From Podospora bellae-mahoneyi (taxonomy: Eukaryota > Ascomycota > Sordariomycetes > Sordariales > Podosporaceae), in assembly GCF_035222275.1 (NCBI RefSeq), contig NC_085883.1:2666001-2730000 (forward strand): a stretch of DNA of 64,000 bases, written 5' to 3'. Under the pieces are notes generated by a model, which saw nothing but the letters and a program-made list of their open reading frames with translations, made no database searches and was not told where the DNA came from. A program made the position numbers and the translations under genes. Positions 11,632 through 22,152 of this stretch are shown piece after piece. The stretch's first letter is position 1. Every line of letters begins with the position of its first letter.

Positions 11632-13389
11632 TTACCAAACATCATCCGTATCCCGAACCATCTCCAGCGTCGGTGTCTTCGGCTCCAACTTCCTCATCAT
11701 CTTCCTCTCCTTCTTACTCAACAAACTCGGCGTAACCGGAATCACCGGGCTAAACGGCTGATAAGGCGTATAAGGCACCGGCGCCCCCGTCCATGGCGTC
11801 CTCTGCCCCGTCGGCAACCCATTATCCCTGTCCGGCCTCGTGAAAACAGTCTGCTTCGTCGTGCCAAACGACGCAGCAGAAGGACTAGTCACTGCTGGCT
11901 CGTAGGCTCTAAAAGGCAGGGCACCACCCGCGCGAACGGCAGAAGGCGGGTTGGGTCGGTTAAAGGATGTTTGTCCTGGACGGGGAGAGGCAGGGAGGGA
12001 GTCCATTGAGGGGAAGCGGTTGACGCCTGGTTTGGGGGAGGTGGGGAGGCCAACCAGGCCCGAGGTGGAGGAGGTGGCCGAGGGGGGTTCTTCATTGGAG
12101 TTGTCGCGTTGATGATGACGGGGGGCGGCGACGGCGGCGTCGATGCGAGAGTCGATTGATTGGGTGGAGACGGGGGAGATGTCTGGAGTGGGGAGATGTG
12201 GGCTAGAAGAGCCGGCGTGGTTGTTGCGGCGGAAGGGGAGGTCGGAGGAGCTTCCTTGTGGCAATGGGGGAGGGGCTAGGGGAGCGTAGTGACGGGGTGG
12301 GATGGTGTTCAGTTCTTGCTCCTCTTGGCGAGGGAAGGTGCCTGACATTGGGGTCAAGATGGGGGAGGAGATAACCATTCCTGAGCCTTGGACTTTGTTC
12401 TTCCTTGGGGACTTGAGAAAGTTGAGAAGTGATGAGCTTCGGGATTCCTTCTTGGTGTCCTGGGCGAGGTTCAGGTTGGAAGGTTTGTTCCTCTCTCTTT
12501 TGGTGCTTCCGGGGGTGGGCGGCATGGTGTTGACGGACTTGGTGGATGGCGAGGTGAGCATTGGAGGAGGCTCATATGCCCTACCCTCCGCTTTGGCTCT
12601 TTCCTGCTCCATCACATGCCTGTACATCTCTTCTAGCTGATTTTGCGCCATGGCTCTGTCCCGACCGACGACTGTCTGGTCAACCGAGAGGTCGATTCCG
12701 CAAGCAAGGATCGTCGAAGTTGGCGAGTGCGCTGTTGCGATGGAGAATTGTGACTTGGCTGGACTGAGTGGGCCGCCGAGTCTGTCTCTTGCTGTCAAGG
12801 GCGAAGCCGAAGGAAGAGAATAGTTTCTTGTGTGCGCCGGGAGGTCTGTCTGGAGAGAGAGCTTCTGCCCTAGGTTGTGACCAAGGTACTGCTGTTGCTG
12901 CTCTGGCTGGAATTGTTCTTGCTGGCACTGCTGAGGATGTTGTTGCCCGGCCTGGTATTGTTCGGCCTGAAGTTGGTATTGCTCGAGTTGTTTCTTGTAT
13001 TCCTCTTCGGACAGGAATTGTTGTGTGAACGGGTTGAAAGCCAGTAGTCCCCTCTCCTCCTCGGGTAATTCACCGTTCCTGATATGTGTTCGTCTGGTCT
13101 TGAGGAGAGCCAGCAACAGGATAGCTACAATCACCAACGCAAAACCATACGCTCCCACAATGGCACCTATATGGATTGGGAGGTAGGCCGGGTCCCGGAC
13201 GGCGTTGGCGGATAGCGGAGGTCCGTCTTCGGGGGAAGGAGTGGGAGAGGAATAGTCGAGCCACAGGTCACCTCGACGAAGCAATTGTTGAATAGAAGGC
13301 AAGGCAGCGCAAAAAGAAGGCCAAGATATCGTCGCAAAGAGAAGAGCGAAGGCAGCTTTGTTATATGAAGACACACCAGCTGACAGCAT
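11632..13389 (-). CDS. single-pass type I membrane protein with long Gln/Pro/Ser-rich cytoplasmic tail
   Basis: A single exon of 585 residues. A signal peptide is likely (residues 1 to about 29, ending FCAALP). A short extracellular stretch of about 35 residues rich in Pro/Ser follows, then one membrane segment at about 70-97 (IGAIVGAYGFALVIVAILLL) with a positive stop, LKTRRTHIR. The remaining 490 residues are low-complexity: a Gln-rich stretch, then Ser/Pro-rich sequence with many SP and TP sites, and a basic C-terminus (KKERKMMRKLEPKTPTLEM). This is the layout of conserved but uncharacterised ascomycete surface proteins. The Ser/Pro-rich tail suggests phospho-regulation, which is an inference. 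I do not recognise a named family. Confidence 0.78.
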   Translation of the reverse strand: MLSAGVSSYNKAAFALLFATISWPSFCAALPSIQQLLRRGDLWLDYSSPTPSPEDGPPLSANAVRDPAYLPIHIGAIVGAYGFALVIVAILLLALLKTRRTHIRNGELPEEERGLLAFNPFTQQFLSEEEYKKQLEQYQLQAEQYQAGQQHPQQCQQEQFQPEQQQQYLGHNLGQKLSLQTDLPAHTRNYSLPSASPLTARDRLGGPLSPAKSQFSIATAHSPTSTILACGIDLSVDQTVVGRDRAMAQNQLEEMYRHVMEQERAKAEGRAYEPPPMLTSPSTKSVNTMPPTPGSTKRERNKPSNLNLAQDTKKESRSSSLLNFLKSPRKNKVQGSGMVISSPILTPMSGTFPRQEEQELNTIPPRHYAPLAPPPLPQGSSSDLPFRRNNHAGSSSPHLPTPDISPVSTQSIDSRIDAAVAAPRHHQRDNSNEEPPSATSSTSGLVGLPTSPKPGVNRFPSMDSLPASPRPGQTSFNRPNPPSAVRAGGALPFRAYEPAVTSPSAASFGTTKQTVFTRPDRDNGLPTGQRTPWTGAPVPYTPYQPFSPVIPVTPSLLSKKERKMMRKLEPKTPTLEMVRDTDDVW

Positions 13390-14549
13390 GATGATGGGGG
13401 TGGGAGAGGGTCGGGGGAGGGTCGAGGGAGGTCCAATCCGAGGCCACGGGTGGCGATAGACAGTTGGTGGTGTCGTCCAAAGGGTCTGTCTTACTTACGG
13501 CTGCCTCGTAGTATCCGCCATGCCGAAACACTTTGTGATTGAGATGGACAAAGAGGAGGTGCAAATGGCAGCAATCACGGTATATAGCAGCGCCTGTTGC
13601 GACGAGAGTCGACGGAACCGACATGGGGAGGCGGGGGGGCAGCCCATGCCGACTCTGGACCTGCATTGGATCCATCTCAAGGTGAGGCCCTCGATTGGTT
13701 GCTGTATTCAACTCCCGTTGATGTCTTGCCCAACCACTTGCATGAGCGAGCCGACGCTCGCGCTAAGTCTGGCCTGCTGATTGGCTGTCAAGGGATCCAC
13801 CTCGCATCTCCCATCACCCTCCCACTGCCATTGGGCCGTGATGAGAGACCTCACAGGCCATGAGAGCGCTGGTGTGTGCTAGAATAGGAGGTTTTTTTTT
13901 GGTGATTCTCATGCGAGAGCGAGTTCACCTCAACTGGTGCTGCAGTAGCGTTTCCCAAAATGCAGGATGGGCCACCACTTGCAGCGTCAACTTTCACATT
14001 TCCCCCTTGATAGCCAAGTTGCGCCTGTGCTAGCTCGCTGTGATATCAACCTCTGATATCGGTGATCAGCCTCTGATCACTGAAAAGCAGTGGATTCGGT
14101 CCGTTCTCTGAATAAACATCACATCCCGTCACGCACAGGGCATAAAGTGACGGAACAGGTGTCACTGAGTGTGCCGCCCGCTGGTGGGCGCCTCTCGGCG
14201 CATGAACGGATCGACCACGCTTCCGACAGATTGATTGCTTGCCACGAGTATGTCCGTGTTAGCAGCTGCCAAATGCTTTCCGAGGAGCTCCTGCTCTGTT
14301 AACCCTAACCCCTTTAAGCCATCACCCTTAGGTAAGCAAGAGATTGGTGGACTGCCTTCACGTGCTTCCGCGACTGCCCCACCTCGACACACGCTCTCTG
14401 TTTTGTATCAACGCGTCTTCTGTATCTCGAAGCCTAATAATTGCACCAAGTTTCTTTCCTCAAATGGCCAAACTGTAAAATCTCGTCAATTGCACCAATT
14501 GGAGGACATTTCATCGCCTTCCTTGTCATCCGAAAATCCACTGCAGCAC
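13390..14549. promoter_or_regulatory. divergent promoter region between membrane protein and srs2
   Basis: The two flanking genes point away from each other, so this 1.2 kb must hold both promoters. Around 14040-14082 the sequence repeats CCTCTGAT twice, interleaved with GATATC and GATCA palindromes, a possible factor site. A GTAAGC donor-like site lies near 14331, so a leader intron in the helicase transcript is possible. No specific site can be named. Confidence 0.4.
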
Positions 14550-17516
14550 ATGCCTCCACCGTTAGCAAACCACCCCATCCTCAACAGCCTCAATGATGCC
14601 CAACGCCGAGCCGTAAGTTCAGATGCCGCTACTGTCGCCATCCTTGCTGGACCCGGCAGCGGCAAGACGCACACTCTGACCTCTCGAGTGGTATGGCTCA
14701 TCGATCAAGTCGGATACCGACCCGAGGATGTCGTTGTCGCGACCTTTACCGTCAAGGCTGCACGGGAAATGAAGGAGCGTATCGGAAAGGCTCTCGGAGA
14801 TGGTAGGGAGAAGAAAATTGTTCTGGGCAACTTCCACAGCATAGCTCGACGCTATCTTGCTGCCTACGGCCGGAAAATCGGAATCAATCAGAAATTTGGC
14901 ATTGCCGACGACGGCGACTCGCGCTCCATCATTGCTCGTATATGCAAGCGAAGAGAAGTCAATCTCGATCCTGTGGCCGTTCGCTCCTGGATCAGCAAAA
15001 AGAAGGCCAAGGGAGATGAAGTGGTGACAAAGCCACTTGGTCAGAAGGCCACAAAAACGTCAGGAGAGAAGGACCTCGACGAATGCTATGAGGAGTATCA
15101 GGCTCACCTGAAGAAGTCGAACCTGCTGGATTTCGACGACTTGCTTGTTCGTTGTGTTGAACTTCTCCGCGAGTTTCCGTCATGCGTCTCCAACATCCAG
15201 ACCGTCCTCATCGATGAGTATCAGGACACCAACGGGGTTCAGTACGAGCTCATGAAGTTGTTCGCTCAACGACACAAGAGAATTACCATTGTGGGGGATC
15301 CGGATCAGAGCATTTACAGATGGCGTTCTGCCGAGATTCAGAATCTATGGCGAATGCTGAAGGATTTCCCCGGCACAGACGAGATCTCACTGGAGCAGAA
15401 CTATCGATCGTTTGACGCCATCCTCAGATTGTCCCTGTTGGTGATACAGCAGGACAAGAAGCGATATCAGAAGGCTCTGAAGCCTGTCCATGGCCGAGGT
15501 CCTCGTCCGGTTTTGCGGAGGCTGAAAAGTGCTTCCGCCGAGGCAGATTGGATCGTCTCCGAGATCAGGAGAGTCATCATGATGTCTGGATCTATGCTGA
15601 CCTTCAATGATGTTTCCATCTTGCTCCGCTCAGCTTCACTATCAAGACATGTTGAGACTGCTCTTGGCAAATCGGGAATCGCTTACAGGATGGTGGGCGG
15701 CAAGAAATTTTACGAGCGTCTGGAGATCAAAGCCATCCTGGATTATTTGCGCGTCATCTACCAGCCGGAAAACAACGATGCCTTGGCCAGAATCATCAAC
15801 GTACCGAAACGAGGAGTCGGAGATGTGACCATAAAGAGTTTACTAGAGGAAGCAGAGAGCTCGTCATTGAGTGTCTGGGCGGTATTGACTAAGCACTGCC
15901 GAGGAGATCGTACCGCAAAGACAAAGATTCCGAAACCCATGGAGCAAAGAATAGCAGCCGGTCTTATTCGTCCTCTGGATAATATCCGTCGAAAAATGGA
16001 GGAGGCTGCTAAGCCTGGTGGTGCGGTCTTTGGACTAGTGGAAATGATTGAGCAACTTCTGGCAGCCCTCAATTTTCAAAAGTATCTGAAGGATACGCAC
16101 CCCAACGAGCACGAGGGGAGATGGGCCAATGTAGAAGAGTTCGTAACTCTTGCGGGCGACTTCGTGCGAAATCTGAAAGAGTCCAGTGATGAAGAGCTCC
16201 TTCCAGAACTCGAGGGGCTCGAGCAGGCAAAAGAGGACGAGGTTCTGCCACGTTTCTTGGCCAATGTTTCTTTGGCATCCGATGTCCAGACTGGGGACGA
16301 CGGGGGAAACAAGCCGCTTGTCACCATATCCACCATCCACGCAGCCAAGGGCCTCGAGTGGCCCATCGTGTTTGTCCCTGCCGTCTATAACGGCTCGATC
16401 CCGCATATGAGGTCCGACGACAACGATGAGGAGCGAAGACTCTTGTATGTCGCCATGACAAGAGCCCAAAGTCTACTCTATCTGAGTTGCTCCCTGTTTA
16501 GCACCAACGGCAATGGGGAGCGCAACCAGTTATCGTCTTTTGTGGAGCCTTTGCACAGAGTATTTGCACCCAAGGGGCCGTGTTTCGATCGACCGGTCAT
16601 GCTAGAGATAGCCAAGGTGCTCGGTCGCACATTACCACCAGAGGATGCTGTCTTCAAAGCCTTGCCGTCCATGTTCAACCCGGAAGACAACATATTTCCC
16701 GTGGACCCAGAAGAATCCCAAGAGATCCCAGCTGCCGGTACTGAGGCTCGAACTTCTGATGATGCGCCACGAGCAAAGCGGCCCAGGCTCTCCAATATGT
16801 CTGGCCAGAAGAACTCAGGCGAAGACGCGAAGTGGCACAGAGACTACACAACCACTATGGAGGGGGCTTCTTCTTTTACAGTCTCATCGTTACCTGGGTT
16901 CGTCAGTGCTGGCATGCACCAGGCCGCTATCACAGCGGCAAACGCCGCGGCCGAGACTAGGCAAAAGGCTGAACAGGAGAAGAAACTTGCCAATCGACGT
17001 CCTCCAGACCAGAAGAGCATTCTAGGTTTTGTGAAGTCTACAACTAAACCGAGTATCGACCCCAGTCCAGCGCCAACGTCTCATAATGGCCTTCCAACTC
17101 AAGCCAGCCTTGCTCCTCCGCAAGTGACGGCCAACCCAGGCCAGCAGGCGATTCCTCCCAGCCTGGCCACACACAAACCTGCCAAAGGGACGCTGCTTTC
17201 TCGTCCTGCCCGGCCTGCTCCAGCCCCTGATGAAAATCCCAAAGGAACGGCCTATCCCTGTTTCTCCAGCTCTCCTGTCAAGCCCGACGCCATCAAACCG
17301 GATCCAGATGAAGATGATGAGCCCCTACCAGAGCCCACCAGAGTGGCTGCTTGCCTTCACAGCACAACCTTCACGAGACCAACTCTACTGACGGCAGGGA
17401 GAGGATCAGGAGGTCTGACAAGACCGAGTCCGGTGGGTAAAGTGGGAAGAACGCCTATTGCACCGATAGACAGACTGCGCAAACCGTTCAAGCCATTGAC
17501 GATTAAGCGGCCTTGA
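14550..17516 (+). CDS. srs2: Srs2-type UvrD/Rep-family 3'-5' DNA helicase
   Basis: From the ATG at 14550 the single exon gives 988 residues. All superfamily 1A motifs are present: Q-motif LNDAQRRAV, Walker A AGPGSGKTHTL (about 33-43), LLDFDDLL, Walker B LIDEYQDTN, GDPDQSIYRWRSA, EQNYRS, VTISTIHAAKGLEWPIVF and LLYVAMTRAQSLLYLS. The C-terminal 280 residues are disordered and Pro-rich, with the region where Srs2 binds Rad51 and SUMO-PCNA. By family knowledge it strips Rad51 from single-stranded DNA and limits unscheduled recombination in the nucleus. The start at 14550 is chosen because homology-like sequence begins there (HPILNSLNDAQ). The frame is open further up to an ATG at 14250, which would add 100 residues. 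Confidence 0.92.
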   Translation: MPPPLANHPILNSLNDAQRRAVSSDAATVAILAGPGSGKTHTLTSRVVWLIDQVGYRPEDVVVATFTVKAAREMKERIGKALGDGREKKIVLGNFHSIARRYLAAYGRKIGINQKFGIADDGDSRSIIARICKRREVNLDPVAVRSWISKKKAKGDEVVTKPLGQKATKTSGEKDLDECYEEYQAHLKKSNLLDFDDLLVRCVELLREFPSCVSNIQTVLIDEYQDTNGVQYELMKLFAQRHKRITIVGDPDQSIYRWRSAEIQNLWRMLKDFPGTDEISLEQNYRSFDAILRLSLLVIQQDKKRYQKALKPVHGRGPRPVLRRLKSASAEADWIVSEIRRVIMMSGSMLTFNDVSILLRSASLSRHVETALGKSGIAYRMVGGKKFYERLEIKAILDYLRVIYQPENNDALARIINVPKRGVGDVTIKSLLEEAESSSLSVWAVLTKHCRGDRTAKTKIPKPMEQRIAAGLIRPLDNIRRKMEEAAKPGGAVFGLVEMIEQLLAALNFQKYLKDTHPNEHEGRWANVEEFVTLAGDFVRNLKESSDEELLPELEGLEQAKEDEVLPRFLANVSLASDVQTGDDGGNKPLVTISTIHAAKGLEWPIVFVPAVYNGSIPHMRSDDNDEERRLLYVAMTRAQSLLYLSCSLFSTNGNGERNQLSSFVEPLHRVFAPKGPCFDRPVMLEIAKVLGRTLPPEDAVFKALPSMFNPEDNIFPVDPEESQEIPAAGTEARTSDDAPRAKRPRLSNMSGQKNSGEDAKWHRDYTTTMEGASSFTVSSLPGFVSAGMHQAAITAANAAAETRQKAEQEKKLANRRPPDQKSILGFVKSTTKPSIDPSPAPTSHNGLPTQASLAPPQVTANPGQQAIPPSLATHKPAKGTLLSRPARPAPAPDENPKGTAYPCFSSSPVKPDAIKPDPDEDDEPLPEPTRVAACLHSTTFTRPTLLTAGRGSGGLTRPSPVGKVGRTPIAPIDRLRKPFKPLTIKRP

Positions 17517-17750
17517 GGGCATGTACATAATGATGAATTATGACTTATGATCTGAGCTCACAATTCGGCTTGAGGTTTCTGGACACTGTGCAAGTTGTCA
17601 TGATTTGTTCGCTTCCATCAGGCAGGTGAAACATGCATGCTCCCTTTATGCTCTGCCCTAAGAAGAGAATTTTCGCTCTTGAAAATAATTCATTTTTGTG
17701 TGAACGGGGGACATTTCGAAAGACAACTCTACCATCAAACCCAACAAGCA

Positions 17751-18114
17751 TGACTCTCCGTTTCGTATCCCACTCTCAGCCCATTTCCTCCGCAACTCGG
17801 TTATTTCCAACCAGGCTTGTGACCCAAAATGTCTTCCAGGTCACCTCCTGGATTTTCCACCGCTATTCACAAGTAGTCCCTCGTCGATACGGGCCTATTC
17901 TTCTTCGAAATGGACCCGGGGCCTGAGGTTGACCCTCGATCCAAAGCTCACTACAATCACGCTCATGCTGGGAATCCCGTTATGCGGTTTCGAAGCGGTT
18001 CATACCGTTCGTTTACAGAAGCAAATCGAGGAGGAGGTGATTATGCAGCTGAAACAACGAGACGTGGCAGCAAAAAACGGATGGAGGTTGAAGCTAACTT
18101 GGGGAGAAAAATAG
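17751..18114 (+). CDS. possible small mitochondrial-type protein (tentative)
   Basis: An open stretch ending at 18114 encodes RAYSSSKWTRGLRLTL, which resembles a mitochondrial presequence cleavage region. A hydrophobic stretch LTTITLMLGIPLCGF and an amphipathic charged helix (RLQKQIEEEVIMQLKQRD) ending LTWGEK follow. No ATG lies in this frame. One possible model starts at the ATG at 17751 and removes an intron at about 17766-17815 (GTATCC to CCAG), which restores the frame. The start and splice are guesses and I know no matching family. It may be a real short gene or chance. Confidence 0.28.
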
Positions 18115-18295
18115 CAGAGCTACCCGCCACCGCACTCGCATACGACGCTGTTTCAAACACTGTGCCGACCAAAACCACCTCTGATACGCAGAAATTTCAA
18201 AGAGGGGATTGCAACCTGGCAAAACTTTTCATGGATGGTCATTCCAGTCTCATGACCTACCGAGCAACTGAACACAGCAAACAGTAAAGCGCACC

Positions 18296-18589
18296 ATGCC
18301 TTACCAACCAATCCCACGGTTTATCTTAGCCTTCTTGCTCGTCCTCGCGTTATACCGTCAGTTCATCCGCTCTTACGACCCAACTTACGCCTGCGCTTGT
18401 CGAATACCCCGGAGACAGAGGCGGGAGAAGCGGATGAAGAGGCAGATGAAGGAGAGGCAGTTGCTGGTTGAGACTGAAGGGGATCGTCAGTTGGAACGGC
18501 GGCGGGAGCTGGATGGGCGGCCGCTGGGTGGGACTGGTGTGAAGGTAGAAGGGAAGTGGGATAATGTAAAACCTCCTGTATCTGCGTAA
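18296..18589 (+). CDS. possible small membrane protein, 97 residues (tentative)
   Basis: ATG at 18296. An N-terminal hydrophobic segment (about residues 9-21, ILAFLLVLALYRQF) is followed by a strongly basic Arg/Lys-rich tail (RRQRREKRMKRQMKERQ). The amino-acid layout is protein-like (one membrane anchor plus a cytosolic coiled tail). There is no known family, no intron and no upstream partner, so the call is weak. Confidence 0.33.
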   Translation: MPYQPIPRFILAFLLVLALYRQFIRSYDPTYACACRIPRRQRREKRMKRQMKERQLLVETEGDRQLERRRELDGRPLGGTGVKVEGKWDNVKPPVSA

Positions 18590-19265
18590 TCTAAAACGAT
18601 CTGCCAGACGAACTAGAACATGAACAAAGATTTCTGTGACAATTTAACATTTGATATTCACCGCTAATGAAACGATTGGGAACATAAGGTACTTTAAACA
18701 GTGCAGACACCAGTCCACATCCGCAGCTTAATCGATTGCGTTTACTCACCCGCCCTGATGTCTCAGACTCATCTACCACTTTACCTCCAACTTCTTCCAC
18801 TTCTTCGTCACCACCTATCTACCTACCTACCTACCCAGCACATCTATTTCCACCACCTTGATTAATCACAGCATAATGCCTCCCCGTCTTCCCACCCCCC
18901 GTCCCCCGCTGCAACCATCTCATCACCGGGTATTCACAACGCATTCTCCCACTATAATTTTTTGCTCTGAATCTTCGCACGACAGCTTTTTTCTGAAGCG
19001 TGCTGGGAATGTCATCAGTAACTATCAGCATGTCCCCATCAGGCGGATGGCTGTCCTCACATGGTAAATCACTGATGAAAGAAGTAGAAACGTCGGTCAG
19101 GCGGTGACGTTCTGGTAGGACGGCCAGGGCAAGAGAGTGTAATGAGGGCAGAAACCTTATATGCAGGCCTAGACATCCCATACAGGCGCAAGAAAAAAAG
19201 TCTCGTATTAATAAAAAGTAATTAGAATAATAAAAATTCTCAAATCATGAAAACTTGTAAATGGA

Positions 19266-19292
<27 letters not shown>
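19266..19292. repeat. TC dinucleotide microsatellite
   Basis: About 13 perfect TC units, just downstream of the kin1 stop codon (kin1 is on the minus strand), so read as GA on the transcript 3' region. Confidence 0.9.
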
Positions 19293-19299
<7 letters not shown>

Positions 19300-19503
19300 A
19301 AAAGCCACCAAGAAAAAAAGTCCCTACCCGCCGCTTTCCCCACAAGCCACCGTATGCCATGCCAAAGAAGAAGAGAACAAAAGCCAAATACAATTTCCCC
19401 CTCCTTCCTCTTTGTTTTGTTCCTCCTACACCATTCAAACCACCCACATCCATGTATACCCCCAAAACTACTCTATCCTAACCCCGTTTTATGTTTCCCC
19501 CAT

Positions 19504-22152
19504 CTACAGCCTCAGCTCCCTCACAATATGCTCCGCCATCGCCTTATACTGCCAAGTATCACCGCCCACCCTCTTGAACTGCACACCATGCAAGCTCACG
19601 ATAGGGACCTTGACAATCAAAATCTCAAACTTGATCTCCCCATCGTCCATGCCCCTGCTTCCACCACCTCTCCTCTCATCACTGCTCTGATGGCTGTACC
19701 TTGACCGGTCATACTGAGGCTGACGCTCGGCAATGCTAGGACTATGCGCGCATCTAAACCCACCCTTGATCTCCTTGTAATCCACCCCAAGCGCCCTCAG
19801 GACCCTCTTGATATCCGCCCTAATCTCCACCAGTGGCTTTGTCGAGGTAGTCGACACGCTAAATATGCCCTTGAGGAAGACAGGCTTGGCAAGGTCGGGA
19901 TCCTCTGGTTCAAGACGCTCGTGGGAACCGCCGCTTGTCTCGCCGCCGTGGTCATTGTCAAGCTCGCCCAGTTCAGCGTCGGTTTCCTCCCGCACAGGTA
20001 GCGCGGTGGCAGGCGCCGCATCGCCTCGGGCTGCCTCGGCCTCCCGCTTCGCCCGCCGCGCTTGGATGCTTTCCCTGCGGGCGTGGCCGAGCGATTTGGC
20101 GCGCATAGAGACCGACTTTTGAATAGACTTGCCCGTAGGATCGCCGACGTCCTTCTTTCTGTCGCGGGTGCTGAGTCGTCGGAAGATGCCAGCAGCAGTG
20201 CTCTCTTTCTTTTGGGGAATCATGTCAGGCGACAAGAGCCCATTCTTGACGGGTTCTCTGGTTTGCTCCTCGCTGTGGGACCTAGCCCTGGTTCGGGTTC
20301 CACGTCCGCCGTCGGTGTGAGCTGGTGCTGGGGGTACGATCTCGGCAAGAGAGTGCTTCTCCTTGGGTCGTACAATTGGAGATGGGGGCACCGGTGGGGG
20401 CTGGGCCTGCTGTGGTGATGGCGGGACTTGAACCTTGGGTGGCGCCGCTGGTGGACCAGCCTGGGCGGCCTGGCCCTCACGCTCGCGTTCTAGCTTCTCC
20501 CGCACGAGATAATAGATGGAAATTAGAGGGTCAAAAGCGTTCAGCGGGTCATCACCAATCGGAAGACCCTCGGAGCTGGCGGTTGTTAGTGTGTCCCGGC
20601 TGGTGACTGAGTTCCTCCTCTTGTAAAAGTCAAACCCAAAGCCACGTCTTTTCTCGACGTCCTTGGGTATGGGCTGCGGTTGCTCCCTCTCCCTTTCCAG
20701 CCGTCTGACAGCCGTTTGGTATTTTGGAGACTTGATTCTCTTGGTCAACTCCTCCCTAATGTATTCTGGAGGGCCAAATTTAAAGCCTGTCATGTTTGCA
20801 ATAACTTCATTGTCGAGCGGGAGCGACAGGGGTTCGCGCTGCGGGAGATAATTCTCGGGTGGCCCGTTGTAACCCTTGAGCATCCAGGGGTGGTTCATGA
20901 CCTCATGCATGGTAGCACGTTGTCTTGGATCCGTCACCAGCATCCGCGAGATCAGATGCTTGCATTCTAGAAACAATATCAGCATGAGAAGTGAAACATG
21001 GTAGACACAGAGGTCAACTCACCACTAGACAGCCAGCTTGGGTAGTCAACAGCACCCTTCTTGATCTTTTGGTGGAGGGCGGGCATGTACTGGTCATCAA
21101 AGGGAACCTTTCCGCACACCAACACGAAAAGCACGACACCGAAACTCCAGACATCAACCTCTGGGCCAGTGTAGGGTTTCGCCTGCAGCAGCTCGGGGGC
21201 GGCAAAGTACAGACTGCCGCAGTAGGTCTTCAATTTCCTGTCCTCGTCCGGCGAGAAAAGGTTGCTGAGGCCGAAGTCAATAATCTTAATGTCGCCCGTC
21301 TTGCTGATGAGGATGTTTTCAATCTTCAGGTCCCGGTGGACAATGCTGTTTCGGTGGCAGTAGTCGACGGCGCTTGCAATCTGGCGGGCGAATTTCCGAG
21401 CCTGCTTTTCTTTGAGCTTTCCATGAGAGATGATGTAGTCCAGCATTTGACCGCCATTAACGTATTCAAAAAGCATGTACCAGTGCCATCTCGTTCGCAG
21501 GTTGTCCCGGAGTCCGCAGATGTACTGGTGGTTGAGCAGGCTGACGATGGCAGCCTCGCGCGCATTTCGGTCTTCCCTGGCAGCATCCGCCTTCTCTCTC
21601 TCCTCCCTGCTCTGGCGACCATCGTCGGGCGACACTCTTTCGATAATCTTGCAAGCAACCTATTGACAGGTAAAAGATCCAAGGTTAGATAGGCTGACCC
21701 ACAATGTAGCCGAGGATGGCGGTGGGGAAACCGTGATAACTGACCAGTTCGCCTGTGACCTCCTTTTTGGCCAGCTTGACTTTGCCCATGCTGCCCTGGC
21801 CAATGGTCTTGATAAAGGTGTAATTGCCCGAAGGGGCGGGAATCATGGTACGGTATTTGTGTTTGGAGGTGTGGTGCCTCCGGGGGTCGGTTGAAGTGCC
21901 ATCGCCGCGGTGCTCTTCGGCGTGGTGGCTTGGGGGAGCAGCCGAGGCGTCAGGCTGCTGGGGGTGACGAGGAGACGGGGCATTTGTCGAGCGCTGGCTT
22001 CTCGTGCGTGACGGGCGCGACGCCTCGGCTCTCGTAGATGATTCGGAGCGTGGCAGAGGGTCGGGGCGGGTGCCTGTGGGCGGGCGCCGTGTCCGGACAG
22101 ACTGCGACCGGATTGGCATTTCGGTGCCAGCGGCTGGCATTGTGGTTGTCAT
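19504..22152 (-). CDS. kin1: KIN1/PAR-1 (MARK)-type Ser/Thr protein kinase
   Basis: Three exons (21745-22152, 21023-21659, 19504-20966) give 835 residues. The first intron has a GTCAGT donor, the second GTGAGT with CTGAT. After a disordered Arg/Pro/Ser N-terminus the kinase domain starts near 118 ([12 protein letters not shown]), with VACK Lys140, HRDLKIEN at about 244-251, [15 protein letters not shown], and the second intron inside [14 protein letters not shown] disordered middle with Arg/Ser/Pro stretches follows. The C-terminus matches a KA1 membrane-binding domain ([21 protein letters not shown] ... [14 protein letters not shown]). KIN1 kinases act at the plasma membrane and growing tips in polarity, exocytosis and ER-stress mRNA targeting. 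It is convergent with the srs2 side and has its own 5' region at 22153 onward. Confidence 0.93.

Larger units (their letters stand above)
17517..19503. other. 2 kb spacer with two doubtful small ORFs
   Basis: Lies between the 3' ends of srs2 and kin1, which converge. Apart from the two weak candidates listed separately I see no gene. An ACCT run lies at about 18815-18832 and a long CT repeat near 19266. Confidence 0.4.

Noticed and set aside
20991-21692. 233-residue plus-strand open frame
   Set aside because: Antisense to the kin1 kinase domain, with no independent signal.
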